NCBI GenBank assembly: GCA_030637135.1
Contig: DAOVVO010000081.1
Span: 1-6,074 of the forward strand
Source: Nitrospirota bacterium
GTDB taxonomy: Bacteria > Nitrospirota > Thermodesulfovibrionia > UBA6902 > BMS3Bbin08
Direction: 5' to 3'
Length of the DNA stretch: 6,074 nt
A program made the position numbers and the translations under genes. This document shows positions 1 through 4,893 of the stretch, one piece after another; the stretch's first letter is position 1, and each line of letters opens with the position of its first letter. The notes under the pieces were generated by a model that saw only the letters and a list, made by a program, of their open reading frames with translations, was not told the DNA's origin and did not search any database.

Positions 1-491
1 CAAAGGTGAAAGATGTTGTGCTTGCCGTTGCAGCTGACTTTAAAAAGCTGAGCGGCAGATCGTACGGTCTTTTTGAGACCTATAAACTTGATGACGCAGA
101 AATCGCTCTTGTCATACTCAATTCAGCGGCAGGCACGGCAAAGGACGTGGTTGATCAGTACAGGGAAAAAGGCATCAAGGCAGGGCTCCTGAAACCACGG
201 CTGTTCAGGCCCTTCCCGTATGAAGAAGTGGCTGATGCACTGAAAAACGTCAAGGCAATAAGTGTCCTTGACAGGGCTGACTCCTTTGGCGCATACGGCC
301 CTCTGTTTACTGAGATCTGGAATGCTGCGTACCATTTGGATAAAAAGCCAAGGATGACAAACAAAATTTATGGTCTCGGTGGCAGGGATTTCATGCCTGA
401 CCAGGTAGAATACGTCTTAGATGAATTAATCGAAATTGCAAAAAACGGCACGGTAAAAACCGTAAAAGAATATATTGGAGTAAGAGAATAA
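1..491 (+). CDS. porA: Pyruvate:ferredoxin oxidoreductase alpha subunit, C-terminal part (5' end outside window)
   Basis: This is the C-terminal ~162 residues of the alpha subunit of pyruvate (2-oxoacid):ferredoxin oxidoreductase, a cytoplasmic enzyme that oxidatively decarboxylates pyruvate to acetyl-CoA and reduces ferredoxin, or runs in reverse for CO2 fixation. The frame is open to the left edge (an AAG codon at 3-5 precedes the GTG at 6), so the GTG is not a start and the gene is partial. The visible part matches the family's core domain II: a Rossmann-like stretch ALVILNSAAGTAKDVV, then GLLKPRLFRPFPYEEV, then the conserved segment VLDRADSFGAYGPLFTE, then a C-terminal GLGGRDF segment. 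The next gene is the matching beta subunit, which strongly supports the assignment. The gamma and delta subunits are not in view. Pyruvate specificity is inferred; a related 2-oxoacid substrate cannot be excluded. Confidence 0.9.
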   Translation, partial: KVKDVVLAVAADFKKLSGRSYGLFETYKLDDAEIALVILNSAAGTAKDVVDQYREKGIKAGLLKPRLFRPFPYEEVADALKNVKAISVLDRADSFGAYGPLFTEIWNAAYHLDKKPRMTNKIYGLGGRDFMPDQVEYVLDELIEIAKNGTVKTVKEYIGVRE

Positions 492-492
492 A

Positions 493-622
493 CAGTGAAC
501 AGTTAACAGTAAACTGTGAACAGAAAGCAAGAAAAGCGGGAAAAGAAGTAAAGCGGGAAAAAAATACAGTAAGCAGTAGGCAGTAGGGAGAACGCAGTGA
601 ACTGATTACTGATTACTAATTC
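493..622. repeat. Degenerate heptanucleotide tandem repeats between porA and porB
   Basis: The porA-porB gap is built mainly of 7-bp units. Positions 493-527 read CAGTGAA, CAGTTAA, CAGTAAA, CTGTGAA, CAGAAAG. Positions 567-622 are eight units in perfect 7-bp register: CAGTAAG, CAGTAGG, CAGTAGG, GAGAACG, CAGTGAA, CTGATTA, CTGATTA, CTAATTC. Between the blocks is a purine-rich stretch with a 12-bp direct repeat AAAGCGGGAAAA at 533-544 and 550-561. A 6-bp hairpin (ACAGTT/AACTGT, 7-nt loop) lies at 499-517. The array ends immediately before the porB Shine-Dalgarno sequence (GGAGG, 623-627). No coding potential is evident. Similar short heptad repeats are known in some bacterial intergenic regions; whether this motif recurs in this genome cannot be seen here. 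Confidence 0.75.
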
Positions 623-632
623 GGAGGATATT

Positions 633-1631
633 ATGTCAACAGAGACCAAGAAACAGCCATTACGATTAAAGGAACTTTCAAAAAGGGAAGACCGTTTTAC
701 CTACGGCCACAGGATGTGCGCCGGGTGCGGAGCACCCATTATTGTAAAGCAGGTACTCATGGCAACTGAGTATCCTATCATTGCTTCAAATTCAACAGGG
801 TGTCTTGAGGTCTCCTCATGTATATCCGAATACACGGCATGGAAGATACCATGGATTCACACTGCCTTTGAAAACGCCGCAGCCACCATATCAGGGGTTG
901 AAACCATGTACAGGGTATTAAAGAAAAAAGGAAAGATAAGCAAAGACATAAAATTCATCGCCTTTGGCGGTGACGGCGGAACCTATGACATCGGGTTTCA
1001 GAGGCTCTCAGGAGCCATGGAGCGCGGACACGACATGCTCTATATCTGCTATGACAACGGCGCTTACATGAACACCGGTATTCAGCGGTCAAGCGCAACG
1101 CCATTCGGAGCAAATACCACAACATGTCCGGCCGGCGACGTGATTCCCGGCAAATTGCAGAAGCGAAAGGATCTGACAAAAATCATGGCTGCGCACAACA
1201 TTCCGTACGCAGCGCAGGCATCACCAGCGCACTGGTCAGACCTCATAAAAAAGGTGAGAAAGGCATTTGAAATAGAAGGACCCAAATTCATGAACGTTAT
1301 ATCTCCCTGTAACCGCGGGTGGCGTTCAAGGACTGATGACGCAATGGCCCTCTCGAGGCTTGCGGTTGAGACCTGCTACTGGCCCCTCTATGAAGTAGAA
1401 AACGGGGTTACCAAAATCACGGTCAAACCAAAAGAGAAAAAACCCATTGTTGATTTCCTGAAACCTCAGGGCAGGTTCAAGCACCTCTTTGCGCCTCAAA
1501 ACGCGTGGATGCTCAAGAAGATTCAGGAGGAGATAGACCATGACTGGGAACTCCTCCAGAGAGAGGCAGCCGTCGAGAAGAAGTTAGCACAAGAGGATAA
1601 AAAGGCAGAGGGAGAGGAACAAGAGGAATAA
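633..1631 (+). CDS. porB: Pyruvate:ferredoxin oxidoreductase beta subunit
   Basis: This 332-residue beta subunit holds the thiamine pyrophosphate site and the proximal [4Fe-4S] cluster of the ferredoxin-linked pyruvate oxidoreductase. Four cysteines fit the family's cluster ligands: C29 and C32 in MCAGCGAP, C57 in STGCLEV and C226 in SPCNRGW. The TPP/Mg motif begins at G113 (GDGGTYDIGFQRL) and ends at D141-N142 (CYDNGAYMNTGIQRS). The ATG has a GGAGG Shine-Dalgarno 5 nt upstream, inside the end of the heptad repeats. Residues from about 270 form the usual C-terminal extension. The last ~25 residues are a highly charged Glu/Lys tail that is unlikely to be part of the fold. The gene follows porA in the same direction and ends just before a strong terminator, so it is probably the last gene of a por operon. 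Family and subunit are clear; the exact 2-oxoacid preference is inferred. Confidence 0.95.
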   Translation: MSTETKKQPLRLKELSKREDRFTYGHRMCAGCGAPIIVKQVLMATEYPIIASNSTGCLEVSSCISEYTAWKIPWIHTAFENAAATISGVETMYRVLKKKGKISKDIKFIAFGGDGGTYDIGFQRLSGAMERGHDMLYICYDNGAYMNTGIQRSSATPFGANTTTCPAGDVIPGKLQKRKDLTKIMAAHNIPYAAQASPAHWSDLIKKVRKAFEIEGPKFMNVISPCNRGWRSRTDDAMALSRLAVETCYWPLYEVENGVTKITVKPKEKKPIVDFLKPQGRFKHLFAPQNAWMLKKIQEEIDHDWELLQREAAVEKKLAQEDKKAEGEEQEE

Positions 1632-1644
1632 AACCCTCTCTTAA

Positions 1645-1675
1645 AAAAATATCGAAGTTGAACTTCGATATTTTT
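1645..1675. terminator. Rho-independent terminator shared by convergent porB and the Cys-rich gene
   Basis: A perfect inverted repeat has 15-bp arms at 1645-1659 and 1661-1675, centred on G1660 (a realistic loop would be 3-5 nt). The arms end in an A-run on the left and a T-run on the right, so RNA from either strand carries a hairpin followed by U residues. It lies 13 bp after the porB stop and 43 bp from the stop of the leftward gene at 1719, as expected for a bidirectional terminator between convergent genes. Confidence 0.9.
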
Positions 1676-1718
1676 AGGCTTACTGATTTGCTTTAATTTT
1701 TGACAATCTGTATAAAAA

Positions 1719-2399
1719 TTAGCAACCACCAACCATCTTCGGCAAAAAATCTGGAAATTCCCTTATAACCTCTCCTATTCCCTCATGCCCATCTTCTTCC
1801 ATCTCCTTGAGTTTTGCGGAAAGAGTCTGTTTGGGAAAGTAAGCAATCTTCCAGGTATTCAATTCCTCTAAAATCCGCTCATCTGAAAGCTCGGGATGGT
1901 TTTCAAGTAAATAAGCAGTCAGCCCCCTCATCATTATTGAGTGCGCACATCCGCAGGCTGCCTTCCCGTCTTTTCTCACCAGTGTCTTGGCCCTGCAGCA
2001 ATATTGGCAGGCAATATGAGAGCCAATATTTATGTATCGTTTCAGATTTTCACCAGTCAAGTTTATTTTTTGTCCTTCTTTGCCATGCGTGGGACCGAAT
2101 ACCCTTACCTTATTAATAGCATCTTGAACCTTATCAAAAGAAATATTTAACTCCTGTCCATAGATATCTGGAATACCTGAGGGAAGATGAGATGCCTTTA
2201 TCTTCTTAAATTTTAAATAGGCAGATGCTGCCGCTAACTCTTCACTGCTCAAAGGACAATCTTTGCCGTCACTGAGGCTCGGCTGTTCGTTTCCCTCTGA
2301 CACTGTATAGCCTTTGATTATCAAACCAGCTACCATGATAATCACTAGAAAATACCAGAGAAACCTTCTTCTCTTTCTATTGTGCAATGCAAATTTCAT
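1719..2399 (-). CDS. Membrane-anchored cysteine-rich protein of unknown function
   Basis: The product is 226 residues. A basic N-terminus (HNRKRRRF) precedes one hydrophobic segment at about 13-29, which suggests an uncleaved N-in anchor with the rest outside the cytoplasmic membrane. Residues 75-90 carry GIPDIYGQELNISFD. The distinctive part is C131-x2-C134-C135-x13-C149-G-C151-A-H153 (ACQYCCRAKTL ... AACGCAHSIMMRGL), followed by a helical MMRGLTAYLLENHPEL stretch. Other cysteines are C48 and the last residue, C226. The spacing suggests a metal or Fe-S site, but this is inference: there is no CxxCH heme motif and no thioredoxin-type CxxC context. I recall similar CC...CGCAH proteins among uncharacterised bacterial and archaeal sequences but cannot name the family. 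The start is supported by AAAAGGAGG at 2410-2418, 10 nt from the ATG. It is transcribed towards porB and shares its terminator. Confidence 0.85.
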   Translation of the reverse strand: MKFALHNRKRRRFLWYFLVIIMVAGLIIKGYTVSEGNEQPSLSDGKDCPLSSEELAAASAYLKFKKIKASHLPSGIPDIYGQELNISFDKVQDAINKVRVFGPTHGKEGQKINLTGENLKRYINIGSHIACQYCCRAKTLVRKDGKAACGCAHSIMMRGLTAYLLENHPELSDERILEELNTWKIAYFPKQTLSAKLKEMEEDGHEGIGEVIREFPDFLPKMVGGC

Positions 2400-2620
2400 T
2401 TACTTTGAACCTCCTTTTAAAGTTTTAGCCGCACATAAGAGTATGATCTCCATTTCATGGAAGATTTACATAACATACGATATAAATTTTTATGCTGAAA
2501 AGAGTGCTCCAATTTATGTAAGGTCTGAACACTTAATATAAAAGTTAACATCTAACTATGAAGAAAATGTGAACAGGATTTTTGAGGAACAATGAAAGGT
2601 GATGTTAATGAAATGAGATA

Positions 2621-2641
2621 TATCGAGGTTGGACCTCGATA
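2621..2641. terminator. Terminator-like hairpin between two leftward genes
   Basis: A 9-bp perfect stem (TATCGAGGT at 2621-2629 and ACCTCGATA at 2633-2641) encloses the loop TGG. It begins 4 bp beyond the stop codon of the 79-aa gene, so it most likely ends that leftward transcript. The U-tract is weak in that direction (TATCTCATTTC), while on the + strand ATTTT follows. Its core is the same as the porB terminator except for a compensated base-pair change and one loop-proximal change, which supports a real RNA structure. Confidence 0.65.
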
Positions 2642-2644
2642 ATT

Positions 2645-2884
2645 TTACTTAGCTTGCCTGTAAATAAAGAGCTGATTGCAGTGTTCGCAAAAGTTTGCTG
2701 TAGCGGTATTAACTTTCCCTTCCTTGAAAAATTCTACTTCATAAAGATGTAAGGGTATCTGTTCATTTAACTTTTTACAGAAATGCTCCACATCTTCTTT
2801 ATCGCTTTCATGAAATATATAATCGTCAGTGATTTCACCGGAAAGCAGTGCAATTAATTGCATTTCTTTTTCATCCTGTTCCAT
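2645..2884 (-). CDS. Small acidic hypothetical protein with a single CxxC
   Basis: This is a 79-residue soluble protein with no membrane segment. It is acidic at the N-terminus (MEQDEKEMQLIALLSGEI) and ends with C66-E-H-C69 in NFCEHCNQLFIYRQ, resembling half of a zinc ribbon. C36 is the only other cysteine. A single CxxC would need a partner chain or other ligands to bind zinc. The start is uncertain. A good promoter places the predicted transcript start at or next to the first ATG, with no Shine-Dalgarno before it, so the mRNA would be leaderless. Alternatively M8 (2861-2863) has AGGA 10 nt upstream and would give 72 residues. I do not recognise the family. It is followed by a hairpin and lies 117 bp downstream of the 313-aa gene on the same strand, so co-transcription from there is possible but not needed. 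Confidence 0.65.
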   Translation of the reverse strand: MEQDEKEMQLIALLSGEITDDYIFHESDKEDVEHFCKKLNEQIPLHLYEVEFFKEGKVNTATANFCEHCNQLFIYRQAK

Positions 2885-2890
2885 TGTTCA

Positions 2891-2919
2891 ATTATATGAA
2901 AAATTTCTAAATAGGTAAA
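2891..2919 (-). promoter_or_regulatory. Sigma-70-type promoter for the small CxxC gene
   Basis: Read on the minus strand, a TTTACC -35 box (2914-2919) and a perfect TATAAT -10 box (2891-2896) are separated by 17 bp. Only 6 nt separate the -10 box from the ATG at 2884, so transcription would start at or beside the initiation codon. The assignment rests on motif match and spacing alone. Confidence 0.55.
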
Positions 2920-3001
2920 TCTCTAAATTGCCATTGATAAAGTTGAATTCCAAGAGAGCACCTGAAAATGTCTGGTATAGGCAAAATCTGCGGAACATGA
3001 A

Positions 3002-3943
3002 TTAGAAAATAAGCGTTTTGCCTCCGGGTTTCCCCCTCGTAGAATTTAAAGTATCATATATTTTTTCAAGTGTGCTCAGTTCTTCCACGTTAAGATGTAA
3101 TCTTTTCGTCACTTCTTCATTACCTATGTAGAGCGCAAAAGTTTTGTGTTCCTTTTCAGGGAACTCCTGCCGTTCAAAAATTTCGACCACAGGTCCAGAA
3201 ACGATCTTAACCTTGGACGTGTCAAACCTGTCAGGTGCTATTCTCCAGTAAGGTTTTTTAGATTTTATTGCTGCCTTATCATCTGTATAGGCCTGTCTAA
3301 TATAGGCTTCTTCATCCGGATACCGAAGCCTGTGATACACCTCTGAAGATTTAATATCTGTTATCGGCATCACTAATTTTAACGGTTCGCTCTTTTCAGT
3401 ATAACCTTCTCCCCTCCCCCTGAAAGTCGGGATTACCTTTAACCATTTATCAAGTTTCCCCTCATCTTTCCCCTCCAGTTCTCTTATATAAGCCCCATTT
3501 TGAAATCTTAATTTTAAATAATAATGGTCGCCTCTTATGTCATGTTCATACCCAACCTCCAGGGGGTTACTATCAATGATTCCCAGAGCGGCAACACGAA
3601 ACGGGATATAGCACCTATCAGCTTCTTTCAGTATATTGATTAACAGGTTATAGCTCATATCATGAATCAGGATGAATGTGCCCTTAGCATCTTCTAACAT
3701 ATCCTTTAACTTTAAGAGCTGTTCATAATTCTCCTTAAATTTTTTACCAAATTTGACAATACTTAAATCTTTAAAGGGATCACCGGTAAAACTGGTCCTG
3801 GCCCGTGCCCGATCTAAAATGTGTTGTTTCACTTTTGAGAGTTCGGCATTAAGCTTTTCTTCGGTTGGAATCAGATCGCGCCTGAGGTTTTCAAACTTTT
3901 TAATCAGTTCTTCGAGTTGTACTGTACGATCAGAATCTTGCAT
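3002..3943 (-). CDS. Hypothetical 313-residue soluble protein with N-terminal coiled coil
   Basis: I do not recognise this protein. Residues ~7-47 (VQLEELIKKFENLRRDLIPTEEKLNAELSKVKQHI) and ~66-86 are charged heptad-like helices, probably a coiled coil. The middle (~90-155) is mixed alpha/beta, with GTFILIHDMSYNLLINIL and HYYLKLRFQNGAYIREL. The rest is hydrophilic with many Arg, Lys and aromatic residues. There is no signal peptide, membrane span or cysteine motif (one Cys, at 111). The sequence GKPGGKT at 304-310 is not a Walker A motif because the spacing is wrong and it sits at the extreme C-terminus. The ATG is the first available start after an in-frame TAA 21 nt upstream of it, and no convincing Shine-Dalgarno precedes it. 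A TTAACA/TATAAT promoter lies ~90 bp upstream. The full-length open frame with normal composition supports a real gene, possibly an accessory one. Confidence 0.75.
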   Translation of the reverse strand: MQDSDRTVQLEELIKKFENLRRDLIPTEEKLNAELSKVKQHILDRARARTSFTGDPFKDLSIVKFGKKFKENYEQLLKLKDMLEDAKGTFILIHDMSYNLLINILKEADRCYIPFRVAALGIIDSNPLEVGYEHDIRGDHYYLKLRFQNGAYIRELEGKDEGKLDKWLKVIPTFRGRGEGYTEKSEPLKLVMPITDIKSSEVYHRLRYPDEEAYIRQAYTDDKAAIKSKKPYWRIAPDRFDTSKVKIVSGPVVEIFERQEFPEKEHKTFALYIGNEEVTKRLHLNVEELSTLEKIYDTLNSTRGKPGGKTLIF

Positions 3944-4038
3944 GGGAAAACTATCTTCAAATTTTTATGTCACAAATCACATGTACTCGCAGTTTAAAAA
4001 TACGTGTCGAGATAAATATTATGATACGTACTAATTAA

Positions 4039-4068
4039 ATTATACCAGATGTTAATTCCATGTGTTAA
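4039..4068 (-). promoter_or_regulatory. Promoter for the 313-aa gene
   Basis: On the minus strand, TTAACA (4063-4068, one mismatch to TTGACA) and a perfect TATAAT (4039-4044) are separated by 18 bp. The predicted transcript would start near 4032 and have an ~88-nt leader before the ATG at 3943. No riboswitch-like fold is obvious in that A+T-rich leader. The -35 box sits inside an inverted repeat (4050-4081), which could be an operator. Confidence 0.5.
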
Positions 4069-4081
4069 GGGAACATTAACA
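4050..4081. promoter_or_regulatory. Imperfect inverted repeat over the -35 region, possible operator
   Basis: TGTTAATTCC (4050-4059) is matched in inverse orientation by GGGAACATTAACA (4069-4081) with a 2-nt bulge. A third copy of the core, TGTTAA, lies between them at 4063-4068. The repeat brackets the predicted leftward -35 box. No protein partner can be assigned; the adjacent TetR regulator has a different palindrome at its own promoter. Confidence 0.35.
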
Positions 4082-4212
4082 ATCGCGGGGTGCCTCGGTA
4101 CGAGTCTCGGTACGAGTCGCAACGACGTATCGACCTTCTTTGGGTCGATTCCGACCCGGGGGTATGGGGGCGGAGCGCCCCAAAACCAACCTTGGCGTGC
4201 CTACGGCTGGTA
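4082..4212. other. G+C-rich non-coding island with several hairpins
   Basis: This stretch is visibly richer in G+C than the A+T-rich sequence on both sides, and no convincing gene crosses it. In order it holds: a 12-bp tandem repeat (4094-4117); a 7-bp hairpin ATCGACC/GGTCGAT (4129-4149); an overlapping 6-bp hairpin GGGTCG/CGACCC (4142-4157) that shares its left arm with the first and so excludes it; a tight hairpin GGGGCG-GAG-CGCCCC (4167-4181); and CCAA-CC-TTGG (4186-4195). Near-copies of GTGCCT(A)CGG occur at both ends (4090-4098 and 4197-4206). It could be a dispersed intergenic repeat, a structured RNA or a mobile-element remnant. Nothing here distinguishes these. Confidence 0.5.
4094..4117. 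repeat. Perfect 12-bp tandem duplication
   Basis: CTCGGTACGAGT occurs twice without a gap (4094-4105 and 4106-4117). Each copy is itself a small inverted repeat, CTCG-GTA-CGAG, so the pair could form two tandem mini-hairpins or one longer one. Confidence 0.8.
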
Positions 4213-4240
4213 AAATTGCAGAAAGATTTTAATTTTTTCC

Positions 4241-4269
4241 TTGAAAAGTATAGACGACTGGTCTATTAT
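4241..4269 (+). promoter_or_regulatory. Promoter of the TetR-flavoprotein operon
   Basis: A TTGAAA -35 box (4241-4246) and a TATTAT -10 box (4264-4269) have the ideal 17-bp spacing, and each has one mismatch to consensus. The region upstream (4221-4238) is a run of A and T like an UP element. The -10 box ends 7 nt before the ATG at 4277, so transcription should start at or next to that ATG, giving a leaderless mRNA. This also rules out translation from the in-frame TTG at 4241, which is the -35 box itself. Confidence 0.75.
4250..4266. promoter_or_regulatory. Operator-like palindrome in the promoter spacer (likely autoregulatory TetR site)
   Basis: ATAGAC (4250-4255) and GTCTAT (4261-4266) are perfect inverted arms around GACTG. 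The palindrome occupies the spacer between the -35 and -10 boxes and overlaps the -10, where a bound repressor would block RNA polymerase. It resembles the TAGACC...GGTCTA type of site reported for NemR-like TetR regulators, with a spacing one base shorter. The binding partner is inferred from position next to the TetR gene. Confidence 0.7.
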
Positions 4270-4276
4270 ATTTAAA

Positions 4277-4861
4277 ATGATTCATAAAAACACTCGGTTA
4301 GCAATCATTGAACAAGGCGCCCGGATCATGCACAAAAAGGGGTTTAACAACACCGGTATTAAAGAAATCCTTGATGCAGCCAATGTGCCTAAAGGTTCTT
4401 TTTATCATTATTTTAAAAATAAAGAGGATTTTGGACTGAACATCCTGGACCACTACGCACGGTTTTTTGTTACAAAGGCAGAAACCCTGATGAACGAAAC
4501 AGGTGAGCCGCCACTGAAGAGGCTTAAAAAACTCTTTGATGAATTCCTGGATTTCTTTGAACACAATGACTGCGAGCTCGGATGCCCTATCGGTAATTTA
4601 TCACAGGAGATGGCAGACCTGAATCCCTCCTTCAGGATCAAGCTCGACAAAATATTCCAGATGATGCGCCACCCTGTTAAGAAGATGCTTGACCAGACTG
4701 TTCAGAGAGGTGAACTATCGGACTTTCTGGATACACATGAAACAGCCGAGTTTATCATAAACAGCTGGGAAGGGGCTCTTTTGAAAATGAAGGTCCAGAA
4801 GAGGTCTGACGCCCTTCGCCTCTTTGAAAAGATGATATTCGAAAACTTTCTTAAACAATAA
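4277..4861 (+). CDS. TetR/AcrR-family repressor, NemR-like
   Basis: This is a 194-residue cytoplasmic DNA-binding repressor. The N-terminal helix-turn-helix spans about residues 25-50, with the typical TetR signature TGIKEILDAANVPKGSFYHYF followed by KNKEDFG. The C-terminal ligand/sensor domain contains C99-E-L-G-C103-P-I-G-N-L-S-Q-E. Aligned by eye with E. coli NemR as I remember it, C103 falls on NemR Cys106 (SGCLT) and K172 (WEGALLKMK) falls on Lys175, the pair that senses hypochlorous acid and reactive aldehydes. The ATG at 4277 is chosen over an upstream in-frame TTG because that TTG is the -35 box. No Shine-Dalgarno precedes the ATG, which fits a leaderless mRNA. A palindrome in the promoter spacer suggests autorepression. 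The flavoprotein gene follows after 32 bp and is the likely regulated partner. TetR membership is certain; the effector is inferred. Confidence 0.93.
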   Translation: MIHKNTRLAIIEQGARIMHKKGFNNTGIKEILDAANVPKGSFYHYFKNKEDFGLNILDHYARFFVTKAETLMNETGEPPLKRLKKLFDEFLDFFEHNDCELGCPIGNLSQEMADLNPSFRIKLDKIFQMMRHPVKKMLDQTVQRGELSDFLDTHETAEFIINSWEGALLKMKVQKRSDALRLFEKMIFENFLKQ

Positions 4862-4893
4862 CCAGGAATCATTCCTTAAAGGAGGTCTTATCA

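Noticed and set aside
1700..1716. TTGACA at 1700-1705 followed by TATAAA as a + strand promoter
   Set aside because: The two boxes are only 5 bp apart, they lie beyond the porB terminator, and no rightward gene follows.
2314..2541. Rightward 75-codon open frame over the start of the Cys-rich gene
   Set aside because: It is antisense to the N-terminal membrane segment and its ribosome-binding site. The open frame is a by-product of the hydrophobic codons on the other strand.
2592..2642. 16-codon open frame (MKGDVNEMRYIEVGPR) with GAGG upstream
   Set aside because: Its 3' half is the hairpin at 2621-2641 and no regulated gene follows on the + strand, so a leader peptide is not supported.
2968..3000. 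10-codon frame MSGIGKICGT
   Set aside because: No ribosome-binding site, too short to judge, and no conserved context.
3014..3034. GKPGGKT at the C-terminus of the 313-aa protein as a Walker A motif
   Set aside because: The spacing does not fit GxxxxGK[ST], and it is four residues from the C-terminus with no following P-loop fold.
4129..4157. GGGTCGATTCCGACCC as a tRNA T-arm
   Set aside because: There is no TTC in the loop, no acceptor, D or anticodon arms around it, and the stem is 6 bp with a 4-nt loop.
4090..4275. Rightward 61-codon open frame starting with GTG across the G+C-rich island
   Set aside because: It is made of the tandem repeat (RYESRYES) and hairpin sequence, lacks a Shine-Dalgarno, and runs through the promoter and operator of the TetR gene. 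The open frame follows from the G+C-rich composition.
4241..4276. TTG start that would extend the TetR regulator by 12 residues
   Set aside because: The TTG is the -35 box of the operon promoter, the extension would translate the operator and -10 box, and TetR homology begins after the ATG at 4277.
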